A stretch of 33,547 bases of DNA from an uncultured Clostridia bacterium (GCA_934249265.1 CAKQKQ010000008.1:1-33547), one strand, 5' to 3'. Shown: positions 22,130 through 30,308, numbered from the stretch's first letter. Numbers and translations are program-made. Notes: a model not told the origin generated them from the sequence alone.

Positions 22130-23696
22130 AAAGTCTAATGATTTCCTCCGCAACCTCGTTCGGGCTTTTATCGTTTTTCACTTTTTGGTCGTAAGCCGCA
22201 ATATATTTGTCTTTTCTTTGCTCGTAAAGCGCGTTTACTCCGTTTTTTGCACTCAACGGTCTGTCGTTCAAATCAAGTAACGCCAAGTCTCTTTCGAGAT
22301 AAACGACGAAAGAATTTTGTTTTAACGCCGCAACGTTTTCTTTTAAAAGCACGCTGCCGCCGCCCGTAGCGATTACCACGCCAAACTTTTTAGACTCGTC
22401 AAATATAATTTGCTTTTCGATTTGTCGAAAGACCTCTTCGCCGTCAGTCAAAATTATTTCGCTTGCGCTCCGTTTTTGAGTAACAAAAACTTCATCGTCA
22501 ATATCGACAAGCGGTCTGTTAAGTTTTTCGGCTAAAATCTTGCCGATCGTGGTTTTGCCGCACGACGGCATACCTATAAGCGCGATATTTTGCTTTTCGC
22601 GATATATCTCTTTTATTATATCCTCGACAATTTCTTTATCGTCGATTTCGTAAATTTCATCGCCGCTCACAACGTCGGCATTATCCTTTTTATATGGAAA
22701 ATTTTTGTTTTTATCGTAAGCGATTTGCTCGGACTTTACCGCTTGACAAACGAGCATTGCAAGCCCGCTCGAACATTTTATCCCTAAATTTTTCGCTTGC
22801 AAAACAAGTCTCGAGCATAGCGGATTATACACCACGTCGGCAACAAACTGCAAATTCGGAAAAATTCTTAAATCTACTATTTGCCCGTTACAATCGGGAT
22901 AAGTACCCACGGGAGTTGTGTTGATAAGTATTTGTGTGTCGGTAAGTTTGTGCACGTTTGAATAATTATTTTCTTCATTTCTGCCTACAACAGTAATTTT
23001 CCTTGCACGCATCTTTTCGCACACGGCGCGCGCCGTTTTAGAGGTCGCTCCCGTGCCTAAAATAACCACGTTTTTGTCACGAATACTCACACCGTTTCGT
23101 GTAAAAAGGTAATTTATCCCGCACACGTCGGTGTTGTAGCCTATTTTTTTACCGCTAAAATTTACGACGGTATTTACGCAACCTATCGCCTTTGCCGACT
23201 CGTCCACTTCATCGAGATAAGCCATTATTTTTTGCTTATAAGGTATAGTCACGTTGAAAAAATCGTAATCGTTTGTCTTTACAAAATCTTCAAGTTTGTC
23301 CTCGCTTATCTCTTCTATAGAATAGTCGGTAGACATTTTTTCGTGTATTAATTTTGAAAAACTGTATGGTAAATTTTTACCTATCAAACACGCCTTGCGC
23401 TTTTTCTCGCAACCGCCATTTAAGCCGCCGTCATAAAACATATGCTCGCTTTGATATTGCTTGCTGTCATGGAAAATTTTTTCATAAAGGCTTATAAGAT
23501 ATTTTTTCTTTTCCTCGTCAACGTCAGTCGTAATTCGGCGCAAAATGTCTGCTTCTCTGCCTTTATCCTCGGTCGCAACTGCGTTTTGTTTTTTGCAGTC
23601 GGTTATGTCGGAAATAAGTTGCATGCGTTTTAAATACAACCTTGAAATTTCGTCGTCAACTTTATCGATTTGTTTTCTTATATCGTCGAGTTTCAT
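22098..23696 (-). CDS. Three-domain chorismate mutase-shikimate dehydrogenase-shikimate kinase
   Basis: One 532-residue polypeptide with three shikimate/aromatic enzymes. Residues 1-~85 are an AroQ-class chorismate mutase (LDDIRKQIDKVDDEISRLYLKRMQLISDITDCKK). Residues ~100-330 are shikimate dehydrogenase AroE, with GKNLPYSFS, VTIPYK (catalytic Lys154), VNTVV, YNTD (Asp190) and an NADP-binding LGTGATSKTA loop. Residues ~370-532 are shikimate kinase AroK: Walker A GMPSCGKTT (375-383), VDIDDE, and TGGGSVL. Key motifs of all three domains are present and no frameshift is seen. The linker at 330-368 is charged. It therefore supplies steps four and five and the first step after chorismate. ATG 23696 lies 52 bp after aroC. 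Fusing the mutase with the two mid-pathway enzymes is unusual. Confidence 0.93.
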   Translation of the reverse strand: MKLDDIRKQIDKVDDEISRLYLKRMQLISDITDCKKQNAVATEDKGREADILRRITTDVDEEKKKYLISLYEKIFHDSKQYQSEHMFYDGGLNGGCEKKRKACLIGKNLPYSFSKLIHEKMSTDYSIEEISEDKLEDFVKTNDYDFFNVTIPYKQKIMAYLDEVDESAKAIGCVNTVVNFSGKKIGYNTDVCGINYLFTRNGVSIRDKNVVILGTGATSKTARAVCEKMRARKITVVGRNEENNYSNVHKLTDTQILINTTPVGTYPDCNGQIVDLRIFPNLQFVADVVYNPLCSRLVLQAKNLGIKCSSGLAMLVCQAVKSEQIAYDKNKNFPYKKDNADVVSGDEIYEIDDKEIVEDIIKEIYREKQNIALIGMPSCGKTTIGKILAEKLNRPLVDIDDEVFVTQKRSASEIILTDGEEVFRQIEKQIIFDESKKFGVVIATGGGSVLLKENVAALKQNSFVVYLERDLALLDLNDRPLSAKNGVNALYEQRKDKYIAAYDQKVKNDKSPNEVAEEIIRLYEENLGNKRT

Positions 23697-23748
23697 TAGC
23701 CTAACCCCAAATTTATTTGCGTTTATAACTTATATATATCTCTGTGTT

Positions 23749-24807
23749 TTATTCCTCATCTGCGCAAATTTTATCAAGCAACGCGATAGATACCGCGGCT
23801 TCCACAACGGGTACTGCGCGCACCGCAATGCAAGCGTCGTGCCTACCCGAAACGACAATTTCTGTATTTTGCATTTTTACAAGGTCAACCGTACTTTGTT
23901 TTATCCCGATAGACGGAGTCGGTCTAAACGCAACCGCCAAAGTGATATCTTCGCCGTTTGATATGCCGCCGTTAATGCCGCCGGAATTGTTTGTTTTTGT
24001 ATGAATTTTTCCGTTTTTTATTTCAATTGCGTCGTTGGCTTGACTGCCGCGCTCTTCCGCAATGGAAAAACCTTTGCCAAATTCAACGCCTTTTACTCCC
24101 GAAATCGCAAATAATAACTGCGAAATTTCGCTTTCAAGCCCGTCGAAAAGCGCGCCGCCGACGCCCTTTTTCATACCTTTTACCACACACTCGACAACGC
24201 CGCCCACAGAATCGCATTCTCCTTTTGCCTTTTCAATTTCGGAAATCATTTCTTGCGCGTTTGTAAGCGACGGAAAATCTCTATTTATCGTAATTTCTTC
24301 AAGAGAAATTTCTCCGTTCTTATACGACTTGCCATGTGTCTTACCCACAACCGACAAGTATGCGCCCACGTATATTCCGCGGTTTTCAAGCAATTGTTTT
24401 GCAATGCCGCCCGCAATACAAAGCGGCGCGGTCATTCTACCCGAAAACTCTCCGCCGCCCGAAAAATCAAGTCTTCCGTCCTTTAAATATGCCGCATAAT
24501 CAGCGTGCGACGGGCGTGGTTTGCCATATAAATTATCGTAATCACCGCGCTTTATATCGCCGTTTTTTATCGTAACCTTGACATTTTCACTCAATACGTC
24601 ATTTGTAAACGCGGAAAAAATCGGTTCGTCCGTCTCTCTTCTTTGAGTCGAAAACGAATATAAAGGTTTTCTCCTTTGCAAAAACTCGTCAAGTTTTTTT
24701 CTGTCTATATGTTCTTTGGGAAAACCTTTCATTATCACGCCGATTTCCTCTGCGTGCGAAGACCCGAAAATTTCTATTTGCAATTTTTCGCCATTAAAAC
24801 AAAACAT
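23749..24807 (-). CDS. aroC: Chorismate synthase
   Basis: FMN-dependent last step of the shikimate pathway, making chorismate from EPSP. The 352 residues contain IFGSSHAEEIGVIMKGFP at the N-terminus (usually GeSHg, here SSHAEE), RRETDEP, KPRPSHADY with the conserved RPSHAD, GGGEFSGRMTA, the NNSGGINGGISNGEDI flavin-site segment and GRHDACIAVRAVPVVEA. The length fits the shorter bacterial form. The start overlaps the aroA end by 14 bases, so translation is probably coupled. The N-terminal ESHG motif is altered to SSHA, keeping the active histidine. I see no sign of loss of function. Confidence 0.95.
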   Translation of the reverse strand: MFCFNGEKLQIEIFGSSHAEEIGVIMKGFPKEHIDRKKLDEFLQRRKPLYSFSTQRRETDEPIFSAFTNDVLSENVKVTIKNGDIKRGDYDNLYGKPRPSHADYAAYLKDGRLDFSGGGEFSGRMTAPLCIAGGIAKQLLENRGIYVGAYLSVVGKTHGKSYKNGEISLEEITINRDFPSLTNAQEMISEIEKAKGECDSVGGVVECVVKGMKKGVGGALFDGLESEISQLLFAISGVKGVEFGKGFSIAEERGSQANDAIEIKNGKIHTKTNNSGGINGGISNGEDITLAVAFRPTPSIGIKQSTVDLVKMQNTEIVVSGRHDACIAVRAVPVVEAAVSIALLDKICADEE

Positions 24808-26089
24808 AATTTTCCCCTCCGAGACTTAAAAGGTCTTCAAAAAAATCGGGATACGATTTTTTCACACACTCGATATCGTCTATTTCCGAATTTCCTTTGG
24901 CGTAACATGCCAAAACCGCCTCACACATTGCAATGCGGTGGTCGTTAAACGAATTAAATTCGCCGCCGATAGGCGCGCCGCCCTCGATTACAAGAGTATC
25001 GTCAAAATATTTAACGGCAATTTGCGCTTTGTTCAAAAAATCGAGTATGGCGCAAAGCCTGTCCGACTCTTTAAATTTTAATCTATTTACGCCGTAAATG
25101 TGCGTTTCGCCTTTGCAATAAGCCGCCAAAACGCAAAGTATCGGCACTATGTCGGGGGTATTTTCGGCATAATAATCAAACGATTTCAGCCCGTTTTGCG
25201 TAATACGTATTGCGTTATCGTGACAAATCACGCTTGCGCCGCAATTTTTTAGCACGTCTAAAACCGCCTTATCGCCTTGGGTTGAATTTAGCGATAAACC
25301 GCGCACTTCAACTTCGCCGCCGATTGCGCCCGCAACCAAAAAATTTGCGGCAGCCGACCAATCTCCCTCGATATATACTTTGTCGGTCTGGCATTTATCG
25401 ACGCCAGATTTTCCTTTAATTGAAAAGCCGCCCTCGATTTCTGTTATGTCTGCACCGAAACTTTTAAAGACCTCTACGGTCATTTTAATATAGTCCGTCG
25501 AAACGGGCTTTCCCTTCAAAATCAGTTTACTTTCGCCGTCTATTAAGCAAAGAGCCATAATCGTTCCGCTTATAAATTGCGAACTGACTCCGCTTTCGAT
25601 TTCATAATTTCCGCATTTAAGTTTACCGGATATGCAGTTTTTGTTTACGGTTACGCCGCCGTTTTTAAGCAAATCGAAAATCGGCTTAATTGGTCTTGAA
25701 AGTAAATTACCGTTGCCCGTAAACTCCGCATTTACGCCGAGCGCAGCCGCAATAGGCAACATAAACCGCATTGTAGAACCGCTTTCTTTAAAGTCGAAGT
25801 TTACGCTTTTAAAAACCGTTTTCGGCGGTGAAATAAGCGCAATTTTGCCGTTTTTACATAATACGTGTTTTGTAATCGCGTCATTTTCGTCGCAAATAGT
25901 CATTTCCGCGCCCAACGCTTTTAAACAATTTATCGTCGCAAAAACGTCTTGAGATAATGTGAGATTATGCAGTTCGGTTTGCTCTTTTTTGAGTAAAGCG
26001 GCGGCTATCAATGCCCTATGGGCGTAAGACTTACTACCTATTGCCGACACTTTTCCGCAAACGCGGTGAGGTATTATTTTCGCTTTCAT
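24794..26089 (-). CDS. aroA: 3-phosphoshikimate 1-carboxyvinyltransferase (EPSP synthase)
   Basis: Sixth shikimate step, joining PEP and shikimate-3-phosphate. The 431 residues have GSKSYAHRA (Lys20, PEP site), ESGSTMRFMLP (102-112), SSQFISGTIM, GDWSAAANFLVAGA, KESDRL and NDHRIAM, so the active site is complete. The start overlaps the aroB stop as ATGA. Two full copies of the window's 38-bp palindrome lie in frame: residues 70-82 (DAITKHVLCKNG) and 289-301 (CHDNAIRITQNGL). Both fall between conserved blocks, probably in surface loops. The glyphosate-sensitivity class cannot be settled from reading alone. Confidence 0.95.
   Translation of the reverse strand: MKAKIIPHRVCGKVSAIGSKSYAHRALIAAALLKKEQTELHNLTLSQDVFATINCLKALGAEMTICDENDAITKHVLCKNGKIALISPPKTVFKSVNFDFKESGSTMRFMLPIAAALGVNAEFTGNGNLLSRPIKPIFDLLKNGGVTVNKNCISGKLKCGNYEIESGVSSQFISGTIMALCLIDGESKLILKGKPVSTDYIKMTVEVFKSFGADITEIEGGFSIKGKSGVDKCQTDKVYIEGDWSAAANFLVAGAIGGEVEVRGLSLNSTQGDKAVLDVLKNCGASVICHDNAIRITQNGLKSFDYYAENTPDIVPILCVLAAYCKGETHIYGVNRLKFKESDRLCAILDFLNKAQIAVKYFDDTLVIEGGAPIGGEFNSFNDHRIAMCEAVLACYAKGNSEIDDIECVKKSYPDFFEDLLSLGGENYVLF
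25188..25225. repeat. 38-bp palindromic element, copy 9 (inside aroA)
   Basis: Centred at 25206/25207, with GTTTTGCGTAATAC and GTATTGCGTTATCGTGACA arms. It codes for aroA residues about 289-301 without breaking the frame. Confidence 0.8.
25846..25883. repeat. 38-bp palindromic element, copy 10 (inside aroA)
   Basis: Centred at 25864/25865. It is nearly the same as copy 1 (TGCCGTTTTTACATAATACGT) and shares left flank with copy 6. It codes for aroA residues about 70-82 in frame, in a different codon phase from copy 9. Confidence 0.82.
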
Positions 26090-27093
26090 AGCAGCCTCGC
26101 CAACTCTTCAAGCGTAAATTTTTGCACTCGGCAATCGCCTATATCGAAAATCGTGGCGAAATTTATAATGCCACCCCGATACTTTTTATCTTTCACTATT
26201 TGCGAAATAATTTCTTCCTTTTTAAACGGAATAGTTAAGTCGAAATCAAACTCGTTTAAAAGACTTTTAAGTCTTTCATATTTTTCGTTTGACATTCCGT
26301 AATAATCTTTAGAGACTTTTAAAGCAGCGGCGATACCCTTTGCCACGCAAACTCCGTGCGCAAGCGTAAAGCCCGACAAGGTTTCGACGGCATGCCCGAC
26401 GGTATGCCCCAAGTTTAACAGCATACGGCTTCCGCAGTCTTTTTCGTCCTCTTCGACAAGTTTGATTTTTACCTTTAAACATTCGGCTATTGCTTGCTCA
26501 TTAATGCCGTTTTTGACGTTTTTACAGCATACGGTATCGCTCAAATAGGCATATTTGACATATTCGCCAAGCCCGTTTAACGTTTCTGCATCGCTTAAAG
26601 TATTTAGTGCGGACACGTTGACATACACACCCGAAGGTTGATAAAACGTGCCGACTAAGTTTTTACCGCAAGGCATATCTATGCCCGTTTTACCGCCAAC
26701 AGAAGAATCGATCATACCGATAAGCGAAGTCGGCACTTGATAATACGAAATACCGCGCATATAAGTAGAGGCGACAAAACCCGTCAAATCCCCGACGACT
26801 CCGCCGCCGAGCGCAAATAGCGCGTCGCTCCTCGAAAAATCGTTTTCAGCCAAAAAGGTCAATAAATTTTTATAATTTTCAAACGATTTACTCTTTTCAC
26901 CCTCGTCAACAATATATGAAAAAATTTGCTTGCCGAAAAGAGCCTTACTTACCTTTTCCAAGTAAAGCAAAGCAACTTTTTTGTCCGAAACTATGCAAAT
27001 TTTGTCCTCTTTCACCGTTTCGGCAAGCCCGCCGTAATCGTCGGCGATCACGATTTTATATTCAGTTTGCGTGTTGACTTTAAGTGTAATCAT
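26086..27093 (-). CDS. aroB: 3-dehydroquinate synthase
   Basis: Second shikimate step, an NAD- and metal-dependent cyclase. The 335 residues include DEGEKSKSFE, the glycine-rich GGGVVGDLTGFVASTYMRGI, PTSLIGMIDSSVGGKTGID (with the active-site Lys), GLGEYVKYA (metal Glu), and NLGHTVGHAVE plus LAHG (metal histidines). The family is intact and slightly short. The gene is second in the aro operon, and its stop overlaps the aroA start by four bases. No Shine-Dalgarno is visible before ATG 27093; the region just upstream is an imperfect tandem repeat, which is odd for a core gene. Confidence 0.95.
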   Translation of the reverse strand: MITLKVNTQTEYKIVIADDYGGLAETVKEDKICIVSDKKVALLYLEKVSKALFGKQIFSYIVDEGEKSKSFENYKNLLTFLAENDFSRSDALFALGGGVVGDLTGFVASTYMRGISYYQVPTSLIGMIDSSVGGKTGIDMPCGKNLVGTFYQPSGVYVNVSALNTLSDAETLNGLGEYVKYAYLSDTVCCKNVKNGINEQAIAECLKVKIKLVEEDEKDCGSRMLLNLGHTVGHAVETLSGFTLAHGVCVAKGIAAALKVSKDYYGMSNEKYERLKSLLNEFDFDLTIPFKKEEIISQIVKDKKYRGGIINFATIFDIGDCRVQKFTLEELARLL

Positions 27094-27179
27094 TTTGTTT
27101 TTCGCTTTTTACGCCCCAAATTTTGTTTTTACGCCCTCGAAATTTTGTTTTTATTGCCCAAATTTTGTTTTTACCGAGC
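27091..27179. repeat. Imperfect tandem repeat between aroF and aroB
   Basis: Four consecutive units of about 20-25 bp, each containing ATTTTGTTTTT followed by ACGCCC-, TTGCCC- or ACCGAG-like ends (from ~27091, 27117, 27140 and 27160). The first unit runs into the aroB start codon. Confidence 0.65.
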
Positions 27180-27205
27180 ACTAGGCAACGTTTATTTCAA
27201 AATCT

Positions 27206-28213
27206 TTATATTTTCTTTCTCACTATCGGGAGCATTTTGTTTACAGTTTGCACAATTTCTTTCAGTTCGGCGGGTTTAATCGATTGCGCACCGTCCGAAA
27301 ACGCCTCTTTAGGGCTATAATGCACCTCGAGCATAATTCCGTCTGCGCCCGCGCCAACGCTTGCAAGCGACAACGGCTTTACCATGTAATTAATTCCAGA
27401 CGCGTGCGACGGATCAACGATTACCGGCAAGTGCGTGAGTTTTTTAAGAAGAGGAACGGACGAAATGTCGAGCGTATATCTCGTGTATTTTTCAAACGTG
27501 CGTATACCCCTTTCGCACAAAATTATTTGCGACGCGCCCTCGCTCATGAGATATTCCGCACTTAAAAGCCACTCTTCGATTGTGTTTGCAAACCCCCTTT
27601 TCAAAAGCACGGGTTTGCCCGTTTTGCCCACTTCTTTTAAAAGTTCAAAATTTTGCATATCTCTTGCGCCGATTTGCAAAAGGTCGATGTCTTTAAACAA
27701 ATCTATGTGCTTTACGTTCATAATTTCGGACACAACGGGAAGTCCCGTTTCTTCTTTTGCCTTTAAAAGGTATTTTATACCCGTTTCTTTAAGTCCTTGA
27801 AACGTGTAAGGCGAAGTTCTCGGTTTAAACGCGCCGCCGCGCAAAAGCGTTGCCCCCGCATCCTTGACCGCACGTGCGATTTCTACCACTTGCTTTTCGG
27901 ACTCGACCGAGCAAGGTCCGGCGATTATTTGAAAATTCTCTCCGCCGAATTGTCGCCCCGCAACGTCAACGATAGTATCTTCTTTTCCGCAGCGATTAAC
28001 TTTTTTAAACGGCTTGCAACCACAGTCGACGCTCTCGACAAAATCGAAAAGGCGCACGTTTTCAACCTCGTTTAAAGGAAGGCCGCCTATCGCGTTTATT
28101 AAAAACTTTCCATCTTTGCGCTGTAAATCGCACTCGAGCCCGAGGCGTTTTACACAATCGAAAAGTTCGACCAATTTTTCAACAGAGGTATTATTTTTAA
28201 GGACAATTACCAT
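27206..28213 (-). CDS. aroF: 3-deoxy-7-phosphoheptulonate synthase (DAHP synthase, type I-beta)
   Basis: Entry step of the shikimate pathway, condensing PEP and erythrose-4-phosphate. Residues 1-~65 form a small ferredoxin-like regulatory domain (MVIVLKNNTSVEKLVELFDCVKRLG...), known in this subfamily to carry feedback by Phe/Tyr. The TIM barrel follows with IAGPCSVES, LLRGGAFKPRTSPYTFQG, QIGARDMQNFELL, LLKRGF, ILCERGIRTF and VDPSHASG. It is the first gene of the aro operon, behind its own promoter and a leader of about 125 nt containing a short aromatic-rich reading frame. The ribosome site TTGGTGA overlaps the end of that frame. Confidence 0.95.
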   Translation of the reverse strand: MVIVLKNNTSVEKLVELFDCVKRLGLECDLQRKDGKFLINAIGGLPLNEVENVRLFDFVESVDCGCKPFKKVNRCGKEDTIVDVAGRQFGGENFQIIAGPCSVESEKQVVEIARAVKDAGATLLRGGAFKPRTSPYTFQGLKETGIKYLLKAKEETGLPVVSEIMNVKHIDLFKDIDLLQIGARDMQNFELLKEVGKTGKPVLLKRGFANTIEEWLLSAEYLMSEGASQIILCERGIRTFEKYTRYTLDISSVPLLKKLTHLPVIVDPSHASGINYMVKPLSLASVGAGADGIMLEVHYSPKEAFSDGAQSIKPAELKEIVQTVNKMLPIVRKKI

Positions 28214-28216
28214 ATT

Positions 28217-28306
28217 TCACCAAACTATACGCCGAAAAATAAAACAGTCGGCACTCACCGACCACTCCATAACAAAACCGTTAAAAAGACAACCGTTGTC
28301 CATCAT
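28217..28306 (-). CDS. Possible aromatic-rich leader peptide of the aro operon
   Basis: A 29-codon frame from ATG 28306 to TGA 28217, three bases before the aroF start codon. The peptide has four Phe and two Trp, one of them the last residue (it ends RRIVW). Its 3' part spans a hairpin (GTCGG...CCGAC) and its stop lies in the aroF ribosome site, so stalling on it could affect aroF translation. No ribosome site is visible before it and no terminator follows, so this is tentative. Confidence 0.3.
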   Translation of the reverse strand: MMDNGCLFNGFVMEWSVSADCFIFRRIVW

Positions 28307-28345
28307 TTTACGGCATAACGCAATAAATTTTATCTTTTCAAAAAA

Positions 28346-28374
28346 ATTGTACACTATTTTGACTTTTCCGTCAA
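28346..28374 (-). promoter_or_regulatory. SigA-type promoter of the aro operon
   Basis: -35 TTGACG (28369-28374) and -10 TACAAT (28346-28351) with 17-bp spacing; predicted leader about 125 nt. Confidence 0.82.
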
Positions 28375-28861
28375 GAATATTTAAAAAACTTTAGTTATTT
28401 TAATAATATATTAATTATTTTAATATAATAAACGCCTCAATTATAGTAATTTCATCTTTAATATTATAATTGGCGCAAATATAGTAAATTTATCGGCGTG
28501 GCTTTGGCTGGACGACTTTTTCCCTTATAAAACCGATTTATAAAATTCACGCAACCCACCATTGTAAAATCACACGCAAACCCACCATTGTAAAATCACA
28601 CGCAAACCCACCATTATAAAACGCCCACAAAACCACTTTATAAAGCCGTCAATAGCCCCAAAGCAAAAACTTTATACCGAATATTTATCTATAAAAACCA
28701 CTTTAAAAACAATGCGTCAAACGTTTTTCTATATTAAAATTTGCCGCTTATCTACATTAAACTATCCCCCGTAAAGCAAAAAACGCAGTCAAAAACAGCC
28801 CGTTTAAAACCGCTTTTACAGCCAATTTCCCGCAAAATTTCTACCAAATCCACTGCAAAAT
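28375..28861. other. Non-coding spacer upstream of the aro operon
   Basis: A/C-rich, G-poor on the plus strand. It holds a short tandem repeat (28555-28628) and otherwise degenerate TATAAAACCAC-like motifs. No gene or RNA is supported. Confidence 0.45.
28555..28628. repeat. 26-bp tandem repeat, about 2.8 copies
   Basis: Two identical 26-bp units (28555-28580 and 28581-28606, beginning CCCACCATTGTAAAATC) followed by a partial, diverged third. There is no spacer between them, so it is not CRISPR-like. Confidence 0.85.
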
Positions 28862-28899
28862 TGTTGTTTTTACGCAATACGTATTTAGTAAACATGACA
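28862..28899. repeat. 38-bp palindromic element, copy 11
   Basis: Centred at 28880/28881, right arm GTATTTAGTAAACATGACA. It lies 60 bp 3' of the MoxR stop, just beyond the terminator. Confidence 0.85.
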
Positions 28900-28916
28900 A
28901 AACACGCAAAAAACAA

Positions 28917-28947
28917 AAGAAAAAACCGTCCATTAAAAAGACGGTTT
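28917..28947 (-). terminator. Terminator of the MoxR gene
   Basis: AAACCGTC (28923-28930) and GACGGTTT (28940-28947) pair; the minus-strand copy runs into TTTTTTC. It lies 13 bp after the stop codon, so the ATPase gene is monocistronic. Confidence 0.85.
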
Positions 28948-28959
28948 ATATAAAATAAA

Positions 28960-29961
28960 TTAGTTTTTCTTTGCGTTTTTATAAGAAGCGAGTTCTTTTA
29001 AAATCATAGTCACGATTTCGTCGGGAGAAACTCTTTCGGCAATAGCCTCGAAGTTGAGTTTCATACGGTGACGAAGTACGGGATAAGCCAACTCGTCGAT
29101 ATCGTCGAAGTCTACCATATGTCTGCCGAGCATCAACGCCCTTACTTTTGCCGCAGATATAAGTGCTTGACCCGCTCTCGGGCTTGCGCCGAGTCTCACG
29201 TATTTTTTAGCCGTTTGAGTTGCGCAGTCGCTGTCGGGGTGAGTCGCCGAGCAAAGTATCATGGCGTATCTCATAACCTCGCGCGAAACCTCGATTTTGT
29301 TTGCCGTCGCTCTCATTTCAAGCAATTGTTCGCCGTTACATGCCGCGTCGGCAACTTCTTCCATGGTCTTTTGAGTCATGTTGACGATGCCCATAAGTTC
29401 TTCAAGGCTGGGATTTTTTACAACGAGTTTAAACATAAAACGGTCCATTTGCGCCTCGGGAAGAGGATAAGTACCATCTTGCTCTATCGGGTTTTGCGTT
29501 GCAAGCACGAAGAACGGCTCGTTGAGTTTTCTCGAAACGCCCATTACGGTTACTTTATGCTCTTGCATCGCTTCAAGTAACGCAGACTGAGTCTTGGGCG
29601 TGGCACGGTTGATTTCGTCGGCAAGCACTATGTTGCTGAATATCGGTCCGGGTTGGAAACTGAAATTCGTGTTTCCGTTTTCGTCTTTAATAATAATGTT
29701 TGTACCGGTGACGTCGGCGGGCATGAGGTCGGGTGTAAATTGAATTCTTGAAAACGGCAAATCGAATACTCTGCCGAGCGTCCTTACAAGACGGGTCTTT
29801 CCTACCCCCGGCACACCTTCCAAAAGAACGTTGCCGCCCGCGATCATGGCGATAAGAGTGTTTTCGATGATGTCCTTTTGACCGATAACGTCTCTTTCGA
29901 TTTGTTTAAAAATGTTGTCTATTTGTTGACTGAATTTTTGGATATTTGCATCTGCTGCCAT
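28960..29961 (-). CDS. MoxR-family AAA+ ATPase
   Basis: AAA+ chaperone-like ATPase of 333 residues, cytoplasmic. It has Walker A GVPGVGKTR (49-57), FTPDLMPADVTG, Walker B NIVLADEINRATPKTQSALLEAM, sensor 1 LATQNPIEQDGTYPLPEAQMDRF, and sensor 2/lid SPRAGQALISAAKVRALM. These identify MoxR rather than ClpX or RavA. MoxR genes usually travel with DUF58 and von Willebrand A-domain genes; here there is a terminator directly after it and a divergent transporter before it, so it is on its own. It has an AAGAGGT ribosome site and a consensus promoter with a 140-nt leader. Partners are unknown. Confidence 0.93.
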   Translation of the reverse strand: MAADANIQKFSQQIDNIFKQIERDVIGQKDIIENTLIAMIAGGNVLLEGVPGVGKTRLVRTLGRVFDLPFSRIQFTPDLMPADVTGTNIIIKDENGNTNFSFQPGPIFSNIVLADEINRATPKTQSALLEAMQEHKVTVMGVSRKLNEPFFVLATQNPIEQDGTYPLPEAQMDRFMFKLVVKNPSLEELMGIVNMTQKTMEEVADAACNGEQLLEMRATANKIEVSREVMRYAMILCSATHPDSDCATQTAKKYVRLGASPRAGQALISAAKVRALMLGRHMVDFDDIDELAYPVLRHRMKLNFEAIAERVSPDEIVTMILKELASYKNAKKN

Positions 29962-30106
29962 AAGATACCTCTTGCTTATATAAAAGTGTTTTAATCGATT
30001 TTTGCCGTCTGACCGCTTTCTACCGCGAAAAAACTCCGTTTTTCGGTAATTTAAAAGCGATTTTCATTACAATTATCGACCGTTTTTACAAATTTTATTA
30101 AATATT

Positions 30107-30136
30107 ATTATATACTGATTTTACTTTCTTTGTCAA
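30107..30136 (-). promoter_or_regulatory. SigA-type promoter of the MoxR gene
   Basis: -35 TTGACA (30131-30136) and -10 TATAAT (30107-30112), consensus, 18-bp spacing. The leader is about 140 nt and includes one CCGAAAAACGGAG hairpin. Confidence 0.82.
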
Positions 30137-30268
30137 TTAATTTAGCGCACGCTATGCGTATATACGCTTTTTTTGCCGCAATAATTTTATCTAAACCGCA
30201 TAAAACGTTTAATTTTACAATTGATTGCGCATTAATTTACAAATCGACGATATTTGCAAACCGTTTAA

Positions 30269-30297
30269 TTGACAAACAAAATCCGTTGTGATAAAAT
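30269..30297 (+). promoter_or_regulatory. SigA-type promoter of the ArsB/SLC13-type transporter
   Basis: -35 TTGACA (30269-30274) and -10 TAAAAT (30292-30297), 17-bp spacing. It covers the upstream GTG at 30288, which therefore cannot be the start. Confidence 0.78.
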
Positions 30298-30308
30298 CCA
30301 CTATTGTT

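Noticed and set aside
26510..26545. ACAGCATACGGTATCGCT in aroB as another palindromic element
   Set aside because: It lacks the TACGTA centre and the arms do not match the consensus; likely chance.
28555..28628. Direct repeats that could suggest a CRISPR array
   Set aside because: Units are adjacent with no unique spacers, not palindromic, and fewer than three; no cas gene nearby.
30288..30308. GTG start at 30288 for the ArsB/SLC13-type transporter
   Set aside because: It lies between the -35 and -10 boxes of the gene's own promoter.
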